Of a stretch of DNA of 64,000 bases, positions 13,298 to 21,250 are shown one piece after another. The number at the start of each line of letters is the position of its first letter. Positions within the stretch are counted from its first letter, which is position 1. Location: NCBI GenBank assembly GCA_959347315.1, contig OY365806.1, positions 23,326,900 to 23,390,899 on the forward strand, read 5' to 3'. Origin of the DNA: Bimastos eiseni (taxonomy: Eukaryota > Annelida > Clitellata > Crassiclitellata > Lumbricidae). The notes below the pieces were generated by a model. That model ran no database searches, had not been told where the DNA came from, and saw only the letters and a list, made by a program, of their open reading frames with translations. The position numbers and the translations under genes are program-made.

Positions 13298-16200
13298 GTT
13301 CACAGACGTACAAAAATCCATAAGAGCTTTTTCAAAGTTCAGAAAGTATTGCCTTTAAGTTTCGAAGTTGAACGAGTAAGTCTCCCCGGTTCAAACCCGT
13401 AGTTTAAACTGAAATGAAAACCATAGCAACGAACTGTTAACTTTAACCGATCCGTCATCGCCGTTCAGAGGCAGATGTAGATCTCATCATTGGGATGCGA
13501 TCCAACCAATAACTATCAGGAGTGACTATTGACCAAACTTCCTGCTGCGGCAGCCAAATCCTTCTCTTCAGGAGAGCTGTGATAGCCATTTAGCGCCAGA
13601 CTGTATCGTGAGCTCTGCGTTCTTTTTCCAATCGATGGTCGACGGTCGTTACGTTTAGCTGCCTATGGAGACCGTTCAATGAGGAGGGCACAGCGTGGTT
13701 GCTCGTACATTGGACCAAGCCATCTTAAGACGCTCCTCTGTAGATCTACTACATTGCCATGCGAAGTATCCTAATGATGTTTCTAAGAGGAGCCCCACAA
13801 ATGGCCAGATGATTACATACACGATGATACATGTATACACGATGTGATCAATAAAGATCAATTATCTGTGCACAGGAAATCAAATGGATTGGAACGTGAA
13901 ACTAAATACATTCGTAACACGGACACGCAAGCAGGCTCTAAAAATGACCTCCACTACTAAATTAATTACAACAGTACCACACGTGCCGAGTGTTCTTAAT
14001 ATACTGACTGAACCGGTTTCTGTCTTATGGCACCTACAGTAGTACACTCAAGGAATTCGCCAATTGCAAGATTATCCAGATTCGGCGCCATCCCAATAAT
14101 TACTGCTACACTTACACGTCCATGTGTACAAAATTCACGCATGGACGTTTGAATGTGCAATTCAATAACTTCGCCTTTTGAGATAATGTGTTTAACAAGC
14201 GTCATTATTTTAAGAAAATATTCAAACCCAGAATCTGGCAGATTATTATATTTTTGTAGCTCAGGAAATTCGAAATTCGTTTGTAAATTTTTTTACTTCC
14301 ATATATATATATAATAGGCCTATATATATATATAATAGGCATATATATATATATAGGCCTATTATATATTATCCATAACCCTAACACAAACATACACACA
14401 CACCTCTAAACTTCTAAAGCTCCTTCGTATCTCAGTTCAATTCATTGAAAGTCAATTGCAATTTAATGGCGTCCTCCTCTGTCAGCAATTTGAACTGGCA
14501 CTACCAATCTGTTGATTTAATTGATTTGCAAATTGATGATCCAAATGGTTAGAAATATATATATTTTTGTCATTATTATTATTATCATTATTATTGGCAT
14601 TTTGTATGTGTGCGTTTGAATGTGTGGGTGTGCATGTGTATGCGTGTGTGTGTGTGTTTGTGTGTGTTAGGGTTATGGCTGCGCAAAACAATGGAAACTT
14701 ATGATTATTCAATAGGAATGTATGCACTGTCTCCCACCCTATAATTGTTCAATAGGAAGGATGCTAGGGTTTGAGCCTTAGCCTTCGGCTAGGACTGCCA
14801 TTCACGAATTTCCACGCCACTGCCAGCCAGTATCAATGTGAATCGTTGTATTGCAAAGGTCAAGGCGGATATCACTTACAGGAGATATGCTTTTCTTGTG
14901 ATTATTCCTGTGTTTTTGCTATTTTAGAAGCCATATTAGAAACGAGAAGTAAAGTTGAAAACGAGAAATAATGCATAAGAAGAGATGAAGTCAATTGAAA
15001 GCCAGAAGGACAAACAGATGGCGAAAGAATAGATAAACAAGGGCATACAACTGGCAAATTAAACAGATTAATTTATGCTTAAGCTTATTTATGTTCAGAG
15101 AGCTTTGAGATATCTAAAAAAGACGATATACAAGAGTCAAGATGTATACGAATACATGCAGAAATTCTTGTGTATTTGTGCATGGACGCTGACTACATTT
15201 CACTCACCTCTAGCTTCATGCTGCATTGATCAAGTCGCTTCTGGCTTGGTGTATTTACACCTATCGTTCCTTCATATACTTCGGATGGTTCTTGAGAGTT
15301 CGCTATATCCTATTTTAAATAAATCAAAACAAAAGACTCGTTGTTAACATGTATGCGTATTTACAAACATCTAAAATGTAGCCTATATGTAGAAGAAAAC
15401 AAATGAGACTCCACTGTAATAATTCGTGTTGAGCTCGCTTTAAACGACCTTCACATAACGTCCTCTACATTTTGCTTCTTATAACTGAACGCAATCTGTT
15501 TGTGAGTTGAAAATTTTTCACTTTTCCTTCCTTTTTATTAATCTGACCAATCAAAAGTGGATCATATGTAGAAGAATGTAAAATAAAAATTACTCAACCT
15601 ATAATATCAACTTATCTTATAATAATTTTAAATAATGTCTACTCTTACCTTTTGTTTCTTAAAATTCTGTAGAACCTGTTTCTGGCTAGGCACATTTTCC
15701 CCTTTCCTTCCATCGTGTCCGCCTGGCGGTTCTTGATGGATCTCTGAATCCTATATTATTTAAATTACGCGAAGGGAGAAACAATAAAATAGTATTCTTT
15801 ACCTTGATCAATACCTGCATATTTACTAATAACTGGAAAGTCGATTTAATATAGAAGAAAATAAAATGAAATTAGACAATGTTTACGATCAACTCACTGT
15901 AAGCAGCTGTAAATGGGTCATCCACATTTTGTTTCTTACAACTGTGCTCAAACAGCTTTTGGCTTGGCAGATTTCATATATATTTGTCCTTCAAATCCCT
16001 CTAATGATTGGAAAGTAAAATTTATGTAGGCCTTGATGTATGTATGCCCACAATAAAACTTACACTAACTTACCTTTAATTATGATCAGCTCAGTTCAAT
16101 ACAATTTTAAAACATATCGTCTATAACCCTACATTTCGTTTCTTACAACTGCGCTCAACGCAACCTGCTTCTGAGTTGGAAAATTTTCTGTTTTACTTAC

Positions 16201-18782
16201 TTTGTATTCTTGAGATGGTTCTTCTAATGGAAACAATGCTGCAAACTTTAAGAAAGCATATTTTATAAATAAATCGTGTAGAAGAAAATAAAATGAAATT
16301 GTACTGTGCTAAATTATAATAAGCTCATCAATTTATATGTTGTATACCTTTAGTTTCTTACAACTGTCCTCATTCTCAGCCTGTGTTGGCGCCATTTCAC
16401 TATTCTGTTCTTTGCATTTTGGAGATGGTTCCACGTGGACCAGAACAGCCTATTGTTTCAGGTTACACATATAACTTGCTAGTTACGTAGTTCTCAAAGA
16501 CAGCCTACATTTAATTTGTTTAGGATTAAAGTCCAATTCACTGGTGGTATTATGTGTGCTTAAAAATGAACACAATGCTTAAAATTGATGCCATTATTTA
16601 TTGAAAAGCATCAGAATGCATTTATATCCACAATGCTTTTAGGGAAACATTTGTTAGTAATTAAAACTCAACTCATCAATAGCGCTACTGGCGAGAAATA
16701 AGACAAGACCTACTGTTAATTGATGAAGAACACATTAAAAACTGAAACCATTAAAAAGTTAAGGTTGATCGGAATCTCAGCAAATAACATCATGGCAGGG
16801 CCGACGAGAGGGGGGTACAGAGGATACATTATTACTTGGGCCCGGTGATAAACAAAGGGCCCGCGCTAAACATGGAATAAGAAAAAAAATGATTTGCTGA
16901 TAATATCTATGCAACTTATGAGAAAATTGTGTACAGTTTCAAAAAGTCCGTATCTTGTGTAAATGTCATTTATGGAGACTGGAGGTGAATTAAATAAATA
17001 ACCATGATTTTCGATGCAAAACGTCTGCCGATAGGACTTCCGGGAGTCAAAAATTACACGATTAACTTACACTTCTTGACAGCCTCTTGTAGGCTATTCT
17101 TAATCTTGGTTTCGAAAGTATACGCGCGACGTGAGTTTGAGCATCGTCTCAATTGCAACCAAGCAATAACTCGCCAACTTCAAAAAAATATTTTGTCACA
17201 AACTATTGGCTGGAAGGAAATCCTGAAACGTATTTTGGATGTAACATTATTTCTTGGTGAAAGAGGATTAGCATTCAGAGGCTCATCTCTAGAGTGGGAG
17301 ATTCAGATAATGGAAATTTTCTAGGCTTACTTGAGCTGTTAAGTCATTATGATCCAATTCTTCGAGAACACCTCGATAAAGTAGCGAAATCGCAAGAGCA
17401 CACATGGAACAGACAACATTTATTTTGCGTTACGTTTCCCAAAGTGAGGGACTTACAACTTTTGATACTTTTGCATTTAAAAAGACTACAAGTTCATTAC
17501 ATGTCACTAGAATCAAAAAACGAGTTCATATCAGCTTGTGCTTTCAGAGTAAAAAGCCACATATTGGCAGAAAGACAGAAGGCTAAATATTTTTCAGTGA
17601 TGGTCGATGCCACACCAGATTCTGCACACATGGAACAGACAACATTTATTTTGCACTATGTTTCCCAAAGTGAGAAACTTTCAACTTTTGAAAGTCGTTA
17701 ACGTTAATAGTGTATTACAGATAATCTTTCTTCACGTTGTATAAGTACCTATAACTTGTATTAAAAATTTGAAGGCGAAGGGCTACAGTAAATGAAACAA
17801 TTTATAAAACACAAGTTTTTAGTATCCTTGAAATTTTGTATTAATATCATATGGAGAGTGAAACAAGAGGCCTGGAATCAATATTTGTCCTCTGGCCCTG
17901 ATTTTCTCTCGACGGCCCCTGCATCATGGTGCACCAATGCAAATTTAGGTAAAAGTTTATATAAAAATATCAGTTAATTCTGTTGATAATGGTCTAAATG
18001 CTAATGCACACATCAAATCACAGTTGAAATACTCTGAACAAGATAATAGGCCTTTCAATGCAACTGCAGGATAAGAGAATCCGTAAGGTATTTGACTAAC
18101 CCGAACAGCATCTTCTGCTTTACCGCGTGTATCTTCAATTGCGATAGAAGCTTGTTTTGTATCTCTGTTTTTCTCTGTTGTTTTTCTGTTTTTCTCTGTT
18201 GTTTTTCTGTTTTTCTCTATTGTGTCTCTGTCAATCTCTATTCTGACGCTGTTTTTCGCGTTTTTGCCTGTCTTTTTTCCTTTCTCTTTCTCTTTTTTGC
18301 CTTTCTTTTTTTCGCCTTTCTCTTGTTTGCCTTTCTTTTTCTCTGTTCTGCTGTTTTCCCCTGTTGTGTCTATATTTCTCTCTGTCCTGTTTGTCTGAAA
18401 AATATGTAGCAACTGTTGGTGAACTAATTAGAAAAGATAAAGTATTGTAGGTTTTAAAAAATCCTAAATCTCAGCCAAGTTAACAGTTTGAACAATGCAT
18501 GTCAAAAAGAAAGTCAAGTTAGAGTTGGCGTTTCTAGAGGCTATGGAACCTCTCATAGGTCAACACACCTTCTTATCCAAGCATGATATGCATGGCTACA
18601 CATTTGTTTATTTTAACCTGCAGCGATTTTGCAGAATTGACAAACAATTTACTTACTTCAGTTGTTTCGTCGTCCTCATCTTCGCTATCGACTGCGTTTG
18701 AGCGGCACCACCCAAAAATACAAGCAAGCCTGTTTCTAGCAGGTCTGCGCCCTTCTTGTCGATCAGTTTTATTTTTACCCAT
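1..18782 (-). CDS. USP-B: USP16/45-like ubiquitin-specific protease, partial (3' end beyond left edge)
   Basis: Deubiquitinase of the USP16/45 type (cysteine peptidase family C19), assembled from splice-consistent exons. Proposed coding exons, in transcript order: 18782-18657, 18394-18101, 16449-16348, 15750-15649, 15309-15208, (unknown linker), 11321-9506, 6953-6864, 5997-5920, 4981-4865, 3725-3651 (Cys box), 3187-3143, 1007-895, 149-62 (QQDSHELL). The last four join without a frame break and read like the start of a USP catalytic domain. The first exon begins MGKNK, recalling the MGKKR start of vertebrate USP16. No zf-UBP domain was seen before the Cys box, although family members normally have one. 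One junction is unsolved: the 15.2-kb exon ends in phase 0 but the 11.3-kb exon needs one extra base, so an exon may be missed. The core is sure; membership of the upstream exons is inference from strand, phase and position. Confidence 0.7.
62..149 (-). CDS. USP-B exon: QQDSHELL box
   Basis: Exon of 88 bp bounded by a CAG acceptor and a GAG/GTAAAA donor. It starts with one base that completes an Arg codon, then encodes 29 residues including RFAGGRQQDSHELLRHLLDG, the conserved block after the catalytic Cys in USP16/45. The same exon in USP-A (28778-28691) is also 88 bp, with identical phases and near-identical residues. Downstream exons lie off the window. Confidence 0.92.
895..1007 (-). CDS. 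USP-B exon preceding QQDSHELL box
   Basis: Exon with a TTTTAAG acceptor and an AG/GTACAC donor. It encodes 37 residues starting GFIQGSLTKSM and ending VTPRDVLNNICR plus two bases of the next Arg codon. This matches the USP16 segment that contains VTPKELFSQVCKK just before the QQDS box. The phase-2 end fits the one-base start of the exon at 149-62. Confidence 0.88.
1262..2191. mobile_element. TA-flanked DNA transposon, non-autonomous (Tc1/mariner-like)
   Basis: Ends CACTCCAAAAAGAACTACG and the inverse of CACTCTAAGAACTACTACG, each flanked by TA, as for Tc1/mariner insertions. The subterminal 150 bp on both sides is packed with ACGTT/AACGT motifs in both orientations. No transposase ORF was found. 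It lies in the USP-B intron between 3143 and 1007. Confidence 0.7.
1854..1927 (+). repeat. tRNA-like sequence (SINE head or tRNA pseudogene)
   Basis: Contains a pol III A-box-like TAGCTGAATGGGTA and a B-box-like GGTTCGAATCA with an intervening variable-arm-like stretch, resembling a class II tRNA. The acceptor stem does not pair and the T stem has an extra A, so this is not a functional tRNA. It lies inside the TA-flanked element. Confidence 0.4.
2397..2470 (-). repeat. tRNA-derived SINE-like fragment
   Basis: On the minus strand GTGGCCGATCGGTTAGAGCG looks like a tRNA D-arm/A-box region. A related piece is near 22660-22695 (minus, TTGATCGGTTAGAACGGTC). No B box follows here, so it is a fragment. 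Confidence 0.4.
3106..3440. repeat. (TA)n microsatellites
   Basis: Two short TA runs at about 3108-3134 and 3412-3439, in USP-B introns beside the 3143-3187 exon. Confidence 0.9.
3143..3187 (-). CDS. USP-B micro-exon after the Cys box
   Basis: A 45-bp, phase-0 exon with a TGTAG acceptor and a GAG/GTAAAG donor. It encodes NMNQSFLLHQLLAEE, which continues directly from SVMQ of the previous exon and matches the NLSQTPVLRELLKE stretch of vertebrate USP16. It sits beside a (TA)n tract. Confidence 0.85.
3651..3725 (-). CDS. USP-B exon: catalytic cysteine box
   Basis: A 75-bp, phase-0 exon with a TTTTTTAG acceptor and a CAG/GTTAGC donor. It encodes RRLNVRRPI followed by GLQNLGNTCFFNSVMQ, the USP Cys box whose Cys in NTCFFN is the nucleophile. 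The box is intact, so USP-B looks catalytically competent at this position. Confidence 0.93.
4865..4981 (-). CDS. USP-B Lys-rich exon, copy 1
   Basis: A 117-bp, phase-0 exon (39 codons) between a CTCAG acceptor and a GTATGT donor. It opens KVSAAAAIETENEIAKG, then runs into GKK repeats. A 90-bp relative at 6953-6864 carries EVSAASATERENEVAKEN in the same frame, so the exon has been duplicated in tandem. The Lys-rich content recalls the charged linker before the catalytic domain of USP16, but no fold is suggested. Confidence 0.6.
5920..5997 (-). CDS. USP-B QDAK exon, copy 1
   Basis: A 78-bp, phase-0 exon (26 codons) with a TACAG acceptor and a GAG/GTAAAT donor, encoding EIGPTNNQDAKQVLSPVASV and six more residues. 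A diverged copy lies at 8042-7966. Unknown, probably unstructured, linker sequence. Confidence 0.55.
6864..6953 (-). CDS. USP-B Lys/Glu-rich exon, copy 2
   Basis: A 90-bp, phase-0 exon (30 codons) with a TTACCAG acceptor and a CTC/GTATGT donor, paralogous to 4981-4865 but without the GKK expansion. It begins EVSAASATERENEVAKENKR. It keeps the frame between its neighbours at 9506 and 5997. Confidence 0.55.
7376..7434. repeat. (TA)n microsatellite
   Basis: Uninterrupted TA dinucleotide run of about 58 bp between the duplicated USP-B blocks. Confidence 0.95.
7966..8042 (-). pseudogene. USP-B QDAK exon, copy 2, acceptor altered
   Basis: Homologue of the 5997-5920 exon, encoding ETRPLNDQDAKQVPSSITST and a few more residues in the ancestral frame. 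Where copy 1 has acceptor CAG/GAAA, this copy has CAAGAAA, so the only AG lies one base downstream. Using it would shift the exon to 77 bp and break the frame with phase-0 neighbours. It is therefore probably skipped. The donor GAA/GTAAAT is intact. Confidence 0.5.
9506..11321 (-). CDS. USP-B large acidic exon (~605 codons)
   Basis: Long open exon between a CTTTCAG acceptor and an ACA/GTCAGT donor; 1816 bp, starting with one split-codon base. The protein is rich in Glu, Asp, Ser and Thr, has no predicted membrane segment, and looks disordered. An internal degenerate repeat of about 30 residues is visible around codons 340-450, marked by recurrent DWK(N/T)A(E/D)Y and EDEQN/EDKQN motifs. No family was recognised. 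It lies on the USP-B strand between exons of that gene, and its phase-0 end fits the exon at 6953. It could instead belong to an independent gene nested there. An in-frame ATG is at 11158. Confidence 0.7.
11885..12010. mobile_element. ATTCGG-type MITE, partial copy
   Basis: Partial inverted relative of the element at 12650-13090, sharing ACTATTCGG-like motifs (CGACCGAATAGTGAAAATCG) and the TTTGCACACATTTGA stretch. It lies inside the 3.1-kb foldback element. Confidence 0.5.
12650..13090. mobile_element. ATTCGG-type MITE (hAT-like), near-complete copy
   Basis: Ends CTGTACCGAATA and TATTCGGTACA form inverted repeats, with many subterminal ATTCGG motifs in both orientations. The middle contains TTACTACGTGTAA-like and CACGTGACC stretches shared with 48117-48510. 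No coding capacity. Superfamily is inferred from end structure only. Confidence 0.6.
13204..13293. repeat. (GT)45 microsatellite
   Basis: Perfect GT dinucleotide run of 90 bp within the foldback element. Confidence 0.97.
15208..15309 (-). CDS. USP-B 34-codon repeat exon 3
   Basis: 102 bp, phase 0; acceptor ATAG, donor GAG/GTGAGT. Encodes DIANSQEPSEVYEGTIGVNT and then PSQKRLDQCSMKLE. Charged, low-complexity; no domain recognised. Confidence 0.6.
15649..15750 (-). CDS. USP-B 34-codon repeat exon 2
   Basis: 102 bp, phase 0; acceptor ATATAG, donor AAG/GTAAGA. Encodes DSEIHQEPPGGHDGRKGENV and then PSQKQVLQNFKKQK. The PSQK motif is shared with exon 3. Confidence 0.6.
16348..16449 (-). CDS. USP-B 34-codon repeat exon 1
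   Basis: 102 bp, phase 0; acceptor CAATAG, donor AAG/GTATAC. Encodes AVLVHVEPSPKCKEQNSEMA and then PTQAENEDSCKKLK. PTQ replaces the PSQ of the sister exons. Confidence 0.6.
16796..17921 (+). mobile_element. hAT transposon with decayed DUF4371-type transposase
   Basis: Element of 1126 bp flanked by a perfect 8-bp target duplication CATCATGG (16788-16795 and 17922-17929). Ends CAGGGCCGACGAGAGG and the inverse of CAGGGGCCGTCGAGAGA. A plus-strand transposase remnant spans about 17130-17700: FLGERGLAFRGSS, then after a frameshift NGNFLGLLELLSHYDP and AKYFSVMVDATPDSAHMEQT, typical of the ZMYM/DUF4371 hAT lineage. The C-terminal part with the dimerisation domain is missing. It lies in a USP-B intron. 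Confidence 0.88.
17392..17700 (+). repeat. Internal direct duplication inside the hAT transposase remnant
   Basis: A ~68-bp segment containing CACACATGGAACAGACAACA occurs at about 17398-17464 and 17625-17692 with few differences. The upstream copy replaces expected transposase sequence after VAKSQE, so it looks like a misplaced copy of the downstream coding segment. Confidence 0.75.
18101..18394 (-). CDS. USP-B exon 2, Lys/Glu repeat exon
   Basis: A 294-bp, phase-0 exon (98 codons) with a TTTTTCAG acceptor and a CGG/GTTAGT donor. Residues 18-46 are Lys/Glu/Gly repeats (KKKGKQEKGEKKKGKKEKEK), followed by a threefold TTEKNRK-like repeat. Strongly basic, predicted disordered or coiled; it recalls the Lys-rich stretch of USP16 but could be any charged linker. 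Confidence 0.6.
18657..18782 (-). CDS. USP-B candidate first coding exon
   Basis: Starts at an ATG immediately preceded by an in-frame TAA, runs 42 codons and ends at a GAA/GTAAGT donor in phase 0, which matches the phase-0 start of the next exon. Protein begins MGKNKTDRQEGRRPARNRLA and ends in an acidic SEDEDDETTE. The start resembles vertebrate USP16 (MGKK...). A possible 5'UTR exon edge (TTTCAG acceptor) is at about 18856. Confidence 0.5.
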
Positions 18783-19066
18783 TTAGACTTATTGCTGACA
18801 CACGTGGAGAGCAACGAAGTCAGTGTAGTTTGCAGATTCGCAGAGTCCAGCTTCTGAAATTAAAGTACATGCAGTAGCGAAAAAGAGACTGAACAAAACA
18901 AATGCCATCAGTGTAATTGTTAGTGGTTTAACTCCAACCGGGGTGGACAAAAATCACAGGCGTACATGCCTAGATGTATTTGTTGAACGTAGGCTATAGT
19001 AATCACATCATAAGAAAACGCCTTTGCACAAACCTTAACTGAATACACATTATTCCGAATGCATGA

Positions 19067-19112
19067 CTTTCAGCAGTCGTGCAGTATCCTATCCGTGCAC
19101 GACTGCTGAAAG
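19067..19112. other. Perfect 17-bp hairpin
   Basis: Arms CTTTCAGCAGTCGTGCA (19067-19083) and its exact complement (19096-19112) enclose a 12-nt loop; pairing resumes beyond a 2-3 nt bulge with GAC/GTC. Could be a small-RNA precursor or the relic of a palindromic element; no annotation was recognised. Confidence 0.7.
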
Positions 19113-19581
19113 AAGTCAATGTGTCTTTTGGACAGTTTGACTGTCGTGCTAGTCGCATATATCAAGAAGATCGATTATTCCTTCAGCAAAATATTAGGTA
19201 AAAGAAAGTAGTGTAAGTTGCACGTTGACAAATTGTTTGTCAGTGGTAATAAGTCAGCGTTTCTACTGTCGTGGATTATTTCTCTCACAGCTGCATACAC
19301 GTTAGGTCACTGTGGCGTTCATGTTGTTTCATGTTCAGTTAGGATAGGCCTGCTTACTGAGTGAACACTTACGCGATATATATTCAACTGCACTATGTAG
19401 GCCCCTATCTAATCTCGATTGGAATTTGGCAGTCGTGCTGTTAATGTTAAGGGGGATGGGTTTGGACCATGGGCGCCCGCAGAATATTTTGCATAAGGGT
19501 CAGCTATGGCCTGGAGAATTGGTTGTGATACATCCAAAACAGCGTTATATATAAACACACACAATTATATATATATAGGCC

Positions 19582-19876
19582 CATGGGTGTAACAAGCGGG
19601 GTGACAGAGGGGCACCTGCCCCTAGTTCTAAAACTGGGGGCAAAGCCCCCCAGTTAGTGCTCAGTGCCCCCCATGTGCCCCCCAAATCGGCTCTTTTTTA
19701 TGTTTCTCCAATGGCTCTTTAAGATAATTTTTTTTAAGATAATTTGTGCCCCCCCCATTTTTCAAATTTCTGAGGAGCAAAATTACAAAAATGGGGAGGG
19801 GCAAAAAAATTATGGCACTTCGCGCAATATTTTTTCCATTTTGCCCCCCACTTGTCAAAACCTTGTTTCACCTCTG
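19582..19876. mobile_element. hAT MITE, GGTGTAACAAG family, copy 1
   Basis: 295-bp element bounded by TATAGGCC on both sides (19574-19581, 19877-19884), an 8-bp duplication, though that octamer is common in this genome. Ends CATGGGTGTAACAAGCGG and, inverted, CAGAGGTGAAACAAGG. The body is G/C-rich with GCCCCCC runs and matches the copy at 60018-60284 in reverse orientation. No ORF. Confidence 0.8.
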
Positions 19877-21119
19877 TATAGGCCTACATACATAGGCCTA
19901 TTGCTTTTTCCGTTTATAACACCGTTCGATGAAAAATGTCAGGGTTTATATCGCTAAGTCAGACTCCTCGGAGCCTCGATAAACAATGCAGAATCGCAAG
20001 GGATACCCGGATGATCGATAGCTATAGGATTCACATCGTTCGGTCGATCAAAGGGGTGCAGTTAAGGATCGGGAATTACGGTGTGAATACTGGGATATAA
20101 CCACCATACACCAGGATCAAGAAAACTACGTTTGACATTCAAAAGCCTCCTCAATCATTATAGTAGGTGAGGCGTGTTCGGCACTGCACCGTCGTTCACT
20201 GCGGCATATCGAGTTCCTGAAGTATTTAAAGCTAAGGCACAAAGTTACCCGTCGGAAATAAATCTCGGAACACCAGCTGCTGGCATAATCATCATCAAAA
20301 AATTGCGTTAGACGCCGCTGCCTATTGGATTGTGAGGTAGATCGTAAAACAAACCTATATATCCAGACAGTAAGGCTCTTTGGGTATCACATAGGAATCT
20401 ACATGTTGGCTTAAGTCTAACATAACAAAACATAACGTGTAGGCCTATAATAGTGATTCAGAAGATGGTCTATGTGTAAGAACCACTCTTTCTTCTTTCT
20501 TTGTTTTCTCATTACTTCTTTCTAATAGGCCTACCCAATTTCTTCAGTCTTTCTTTGAATTTATGATGTGAAGTGCTCCATATGAGTACCAGTTTATAGG
20601 TATTTATAAGTAACTGTGTGAGTAACTATGTGGATTGTGTGGGGCTGTTCCATATGGGCACCAGTGTGATGGATCTGCATGTGCTCATGTATGTGAGTCT
20701 ACCCATGAGGTCAGTAAATGGGCTCTGCCTACATGGCTACTTATTTTCTTACTAAACTCCTTGCATGTGACATTGTACAGGTCTATAGAACACTGCACAG
20801 GTTAAGCAGAGAACCGGAATGTGGCTCCCCTCCTCATTTTCCCCCAAAAGGCTCATTGGTATGCGCGATGTCATTGTCTCCGCCCACTTCTGTGAGGTCA
20901 GTTTCAACTATCAATCTGTAGTTTGCTCACTACTCTTATACAATAGTAACAATACCAGTTGGCTTATGCCATGATTCTGCAAATGTTGTGCCTCTGTAAA
21001 ATTATTTGAGAAAAGCAGTCCAATGGCTTGCCCTGATGCAGGTAAGGGGTATGAAGTATTATAGTGACTTCATTTCTTTAGCCTATAGGGCGGGATATCC
21101 CACTCATAGTTGAGTTGCC

Positions 21120-21250
21120 TAGAGATGTAGGCCTATCTAGGCCTAGATGGGGCAGACATCTCCAACCAAATTTCTGCACTGGCGTAGATTTGAACCCCAG
21201 ACGTCTCGATTAAGAGTCCAACAAGCCAACCATTACATTATTGTAGCTTA
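21120..21250 (-). repeat. tRNA-derived SINE-like element
   Basis: The minus strand shows a tRNA-Lys-like anticodon arm (GACTCTTAATCGAGACGTC) and a B box GGTTCAAATCT, followed by a non-tRNA body. The acceptor stem is not preserved. Typical of a tRNA-derived SINE. Confidence 0.55.

Larger units (their letters stand above)
11703..14840. mobile_element. 3.1-kb element with ~170-bp terminal inverted repeats
   Basis: The ends are inverted copies: 11703-11879 (starting CACATTGATA) and 14671-14840 (ending TATCAATGTG). Both carry GGCTGGCAGTGGCGTGG and GCCGAAGGCTAAGG or their complements. No transposase was seen inside; the interior has ATTCGG-type MITEs and a (GT)n tract. No target-site duplication was evident. 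It sits between the 15.2-kb and 11.3-kb exons of USP-B, in a presumed intron. Confidence 0.75.
15208..16449 (-). repeat. Array of 34-codon USP-B exons on a ~230-bp period
   Basis: Three intact exons of exactly 102 bp, all phase 0, at 16449-16348, 15750-15649 and 15309-15208. Between them are at least three decayed relatives near 16240-16140, 16005-15930 and 15535-15450, recognised by the CAGTTGTAAGAAAC-like 3' ends and CC(A/T)(A/C)(C/G)(C/T)CAGAA cores. Spacing is about 220-240 bp. Intact copies share an EPS core, a P(S/T)Q motif and a KK/KL end. The array is evidence that an intron-exon unit was amplified in tandem. Proposed to be part of USP-B. Confidence 0.7.

Noticed and set aside
13004..13402. 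Poly-His-Thr and poly-Cys-Val ORFs
   Set aside because: Translation of the (GT)45 microsatellite.
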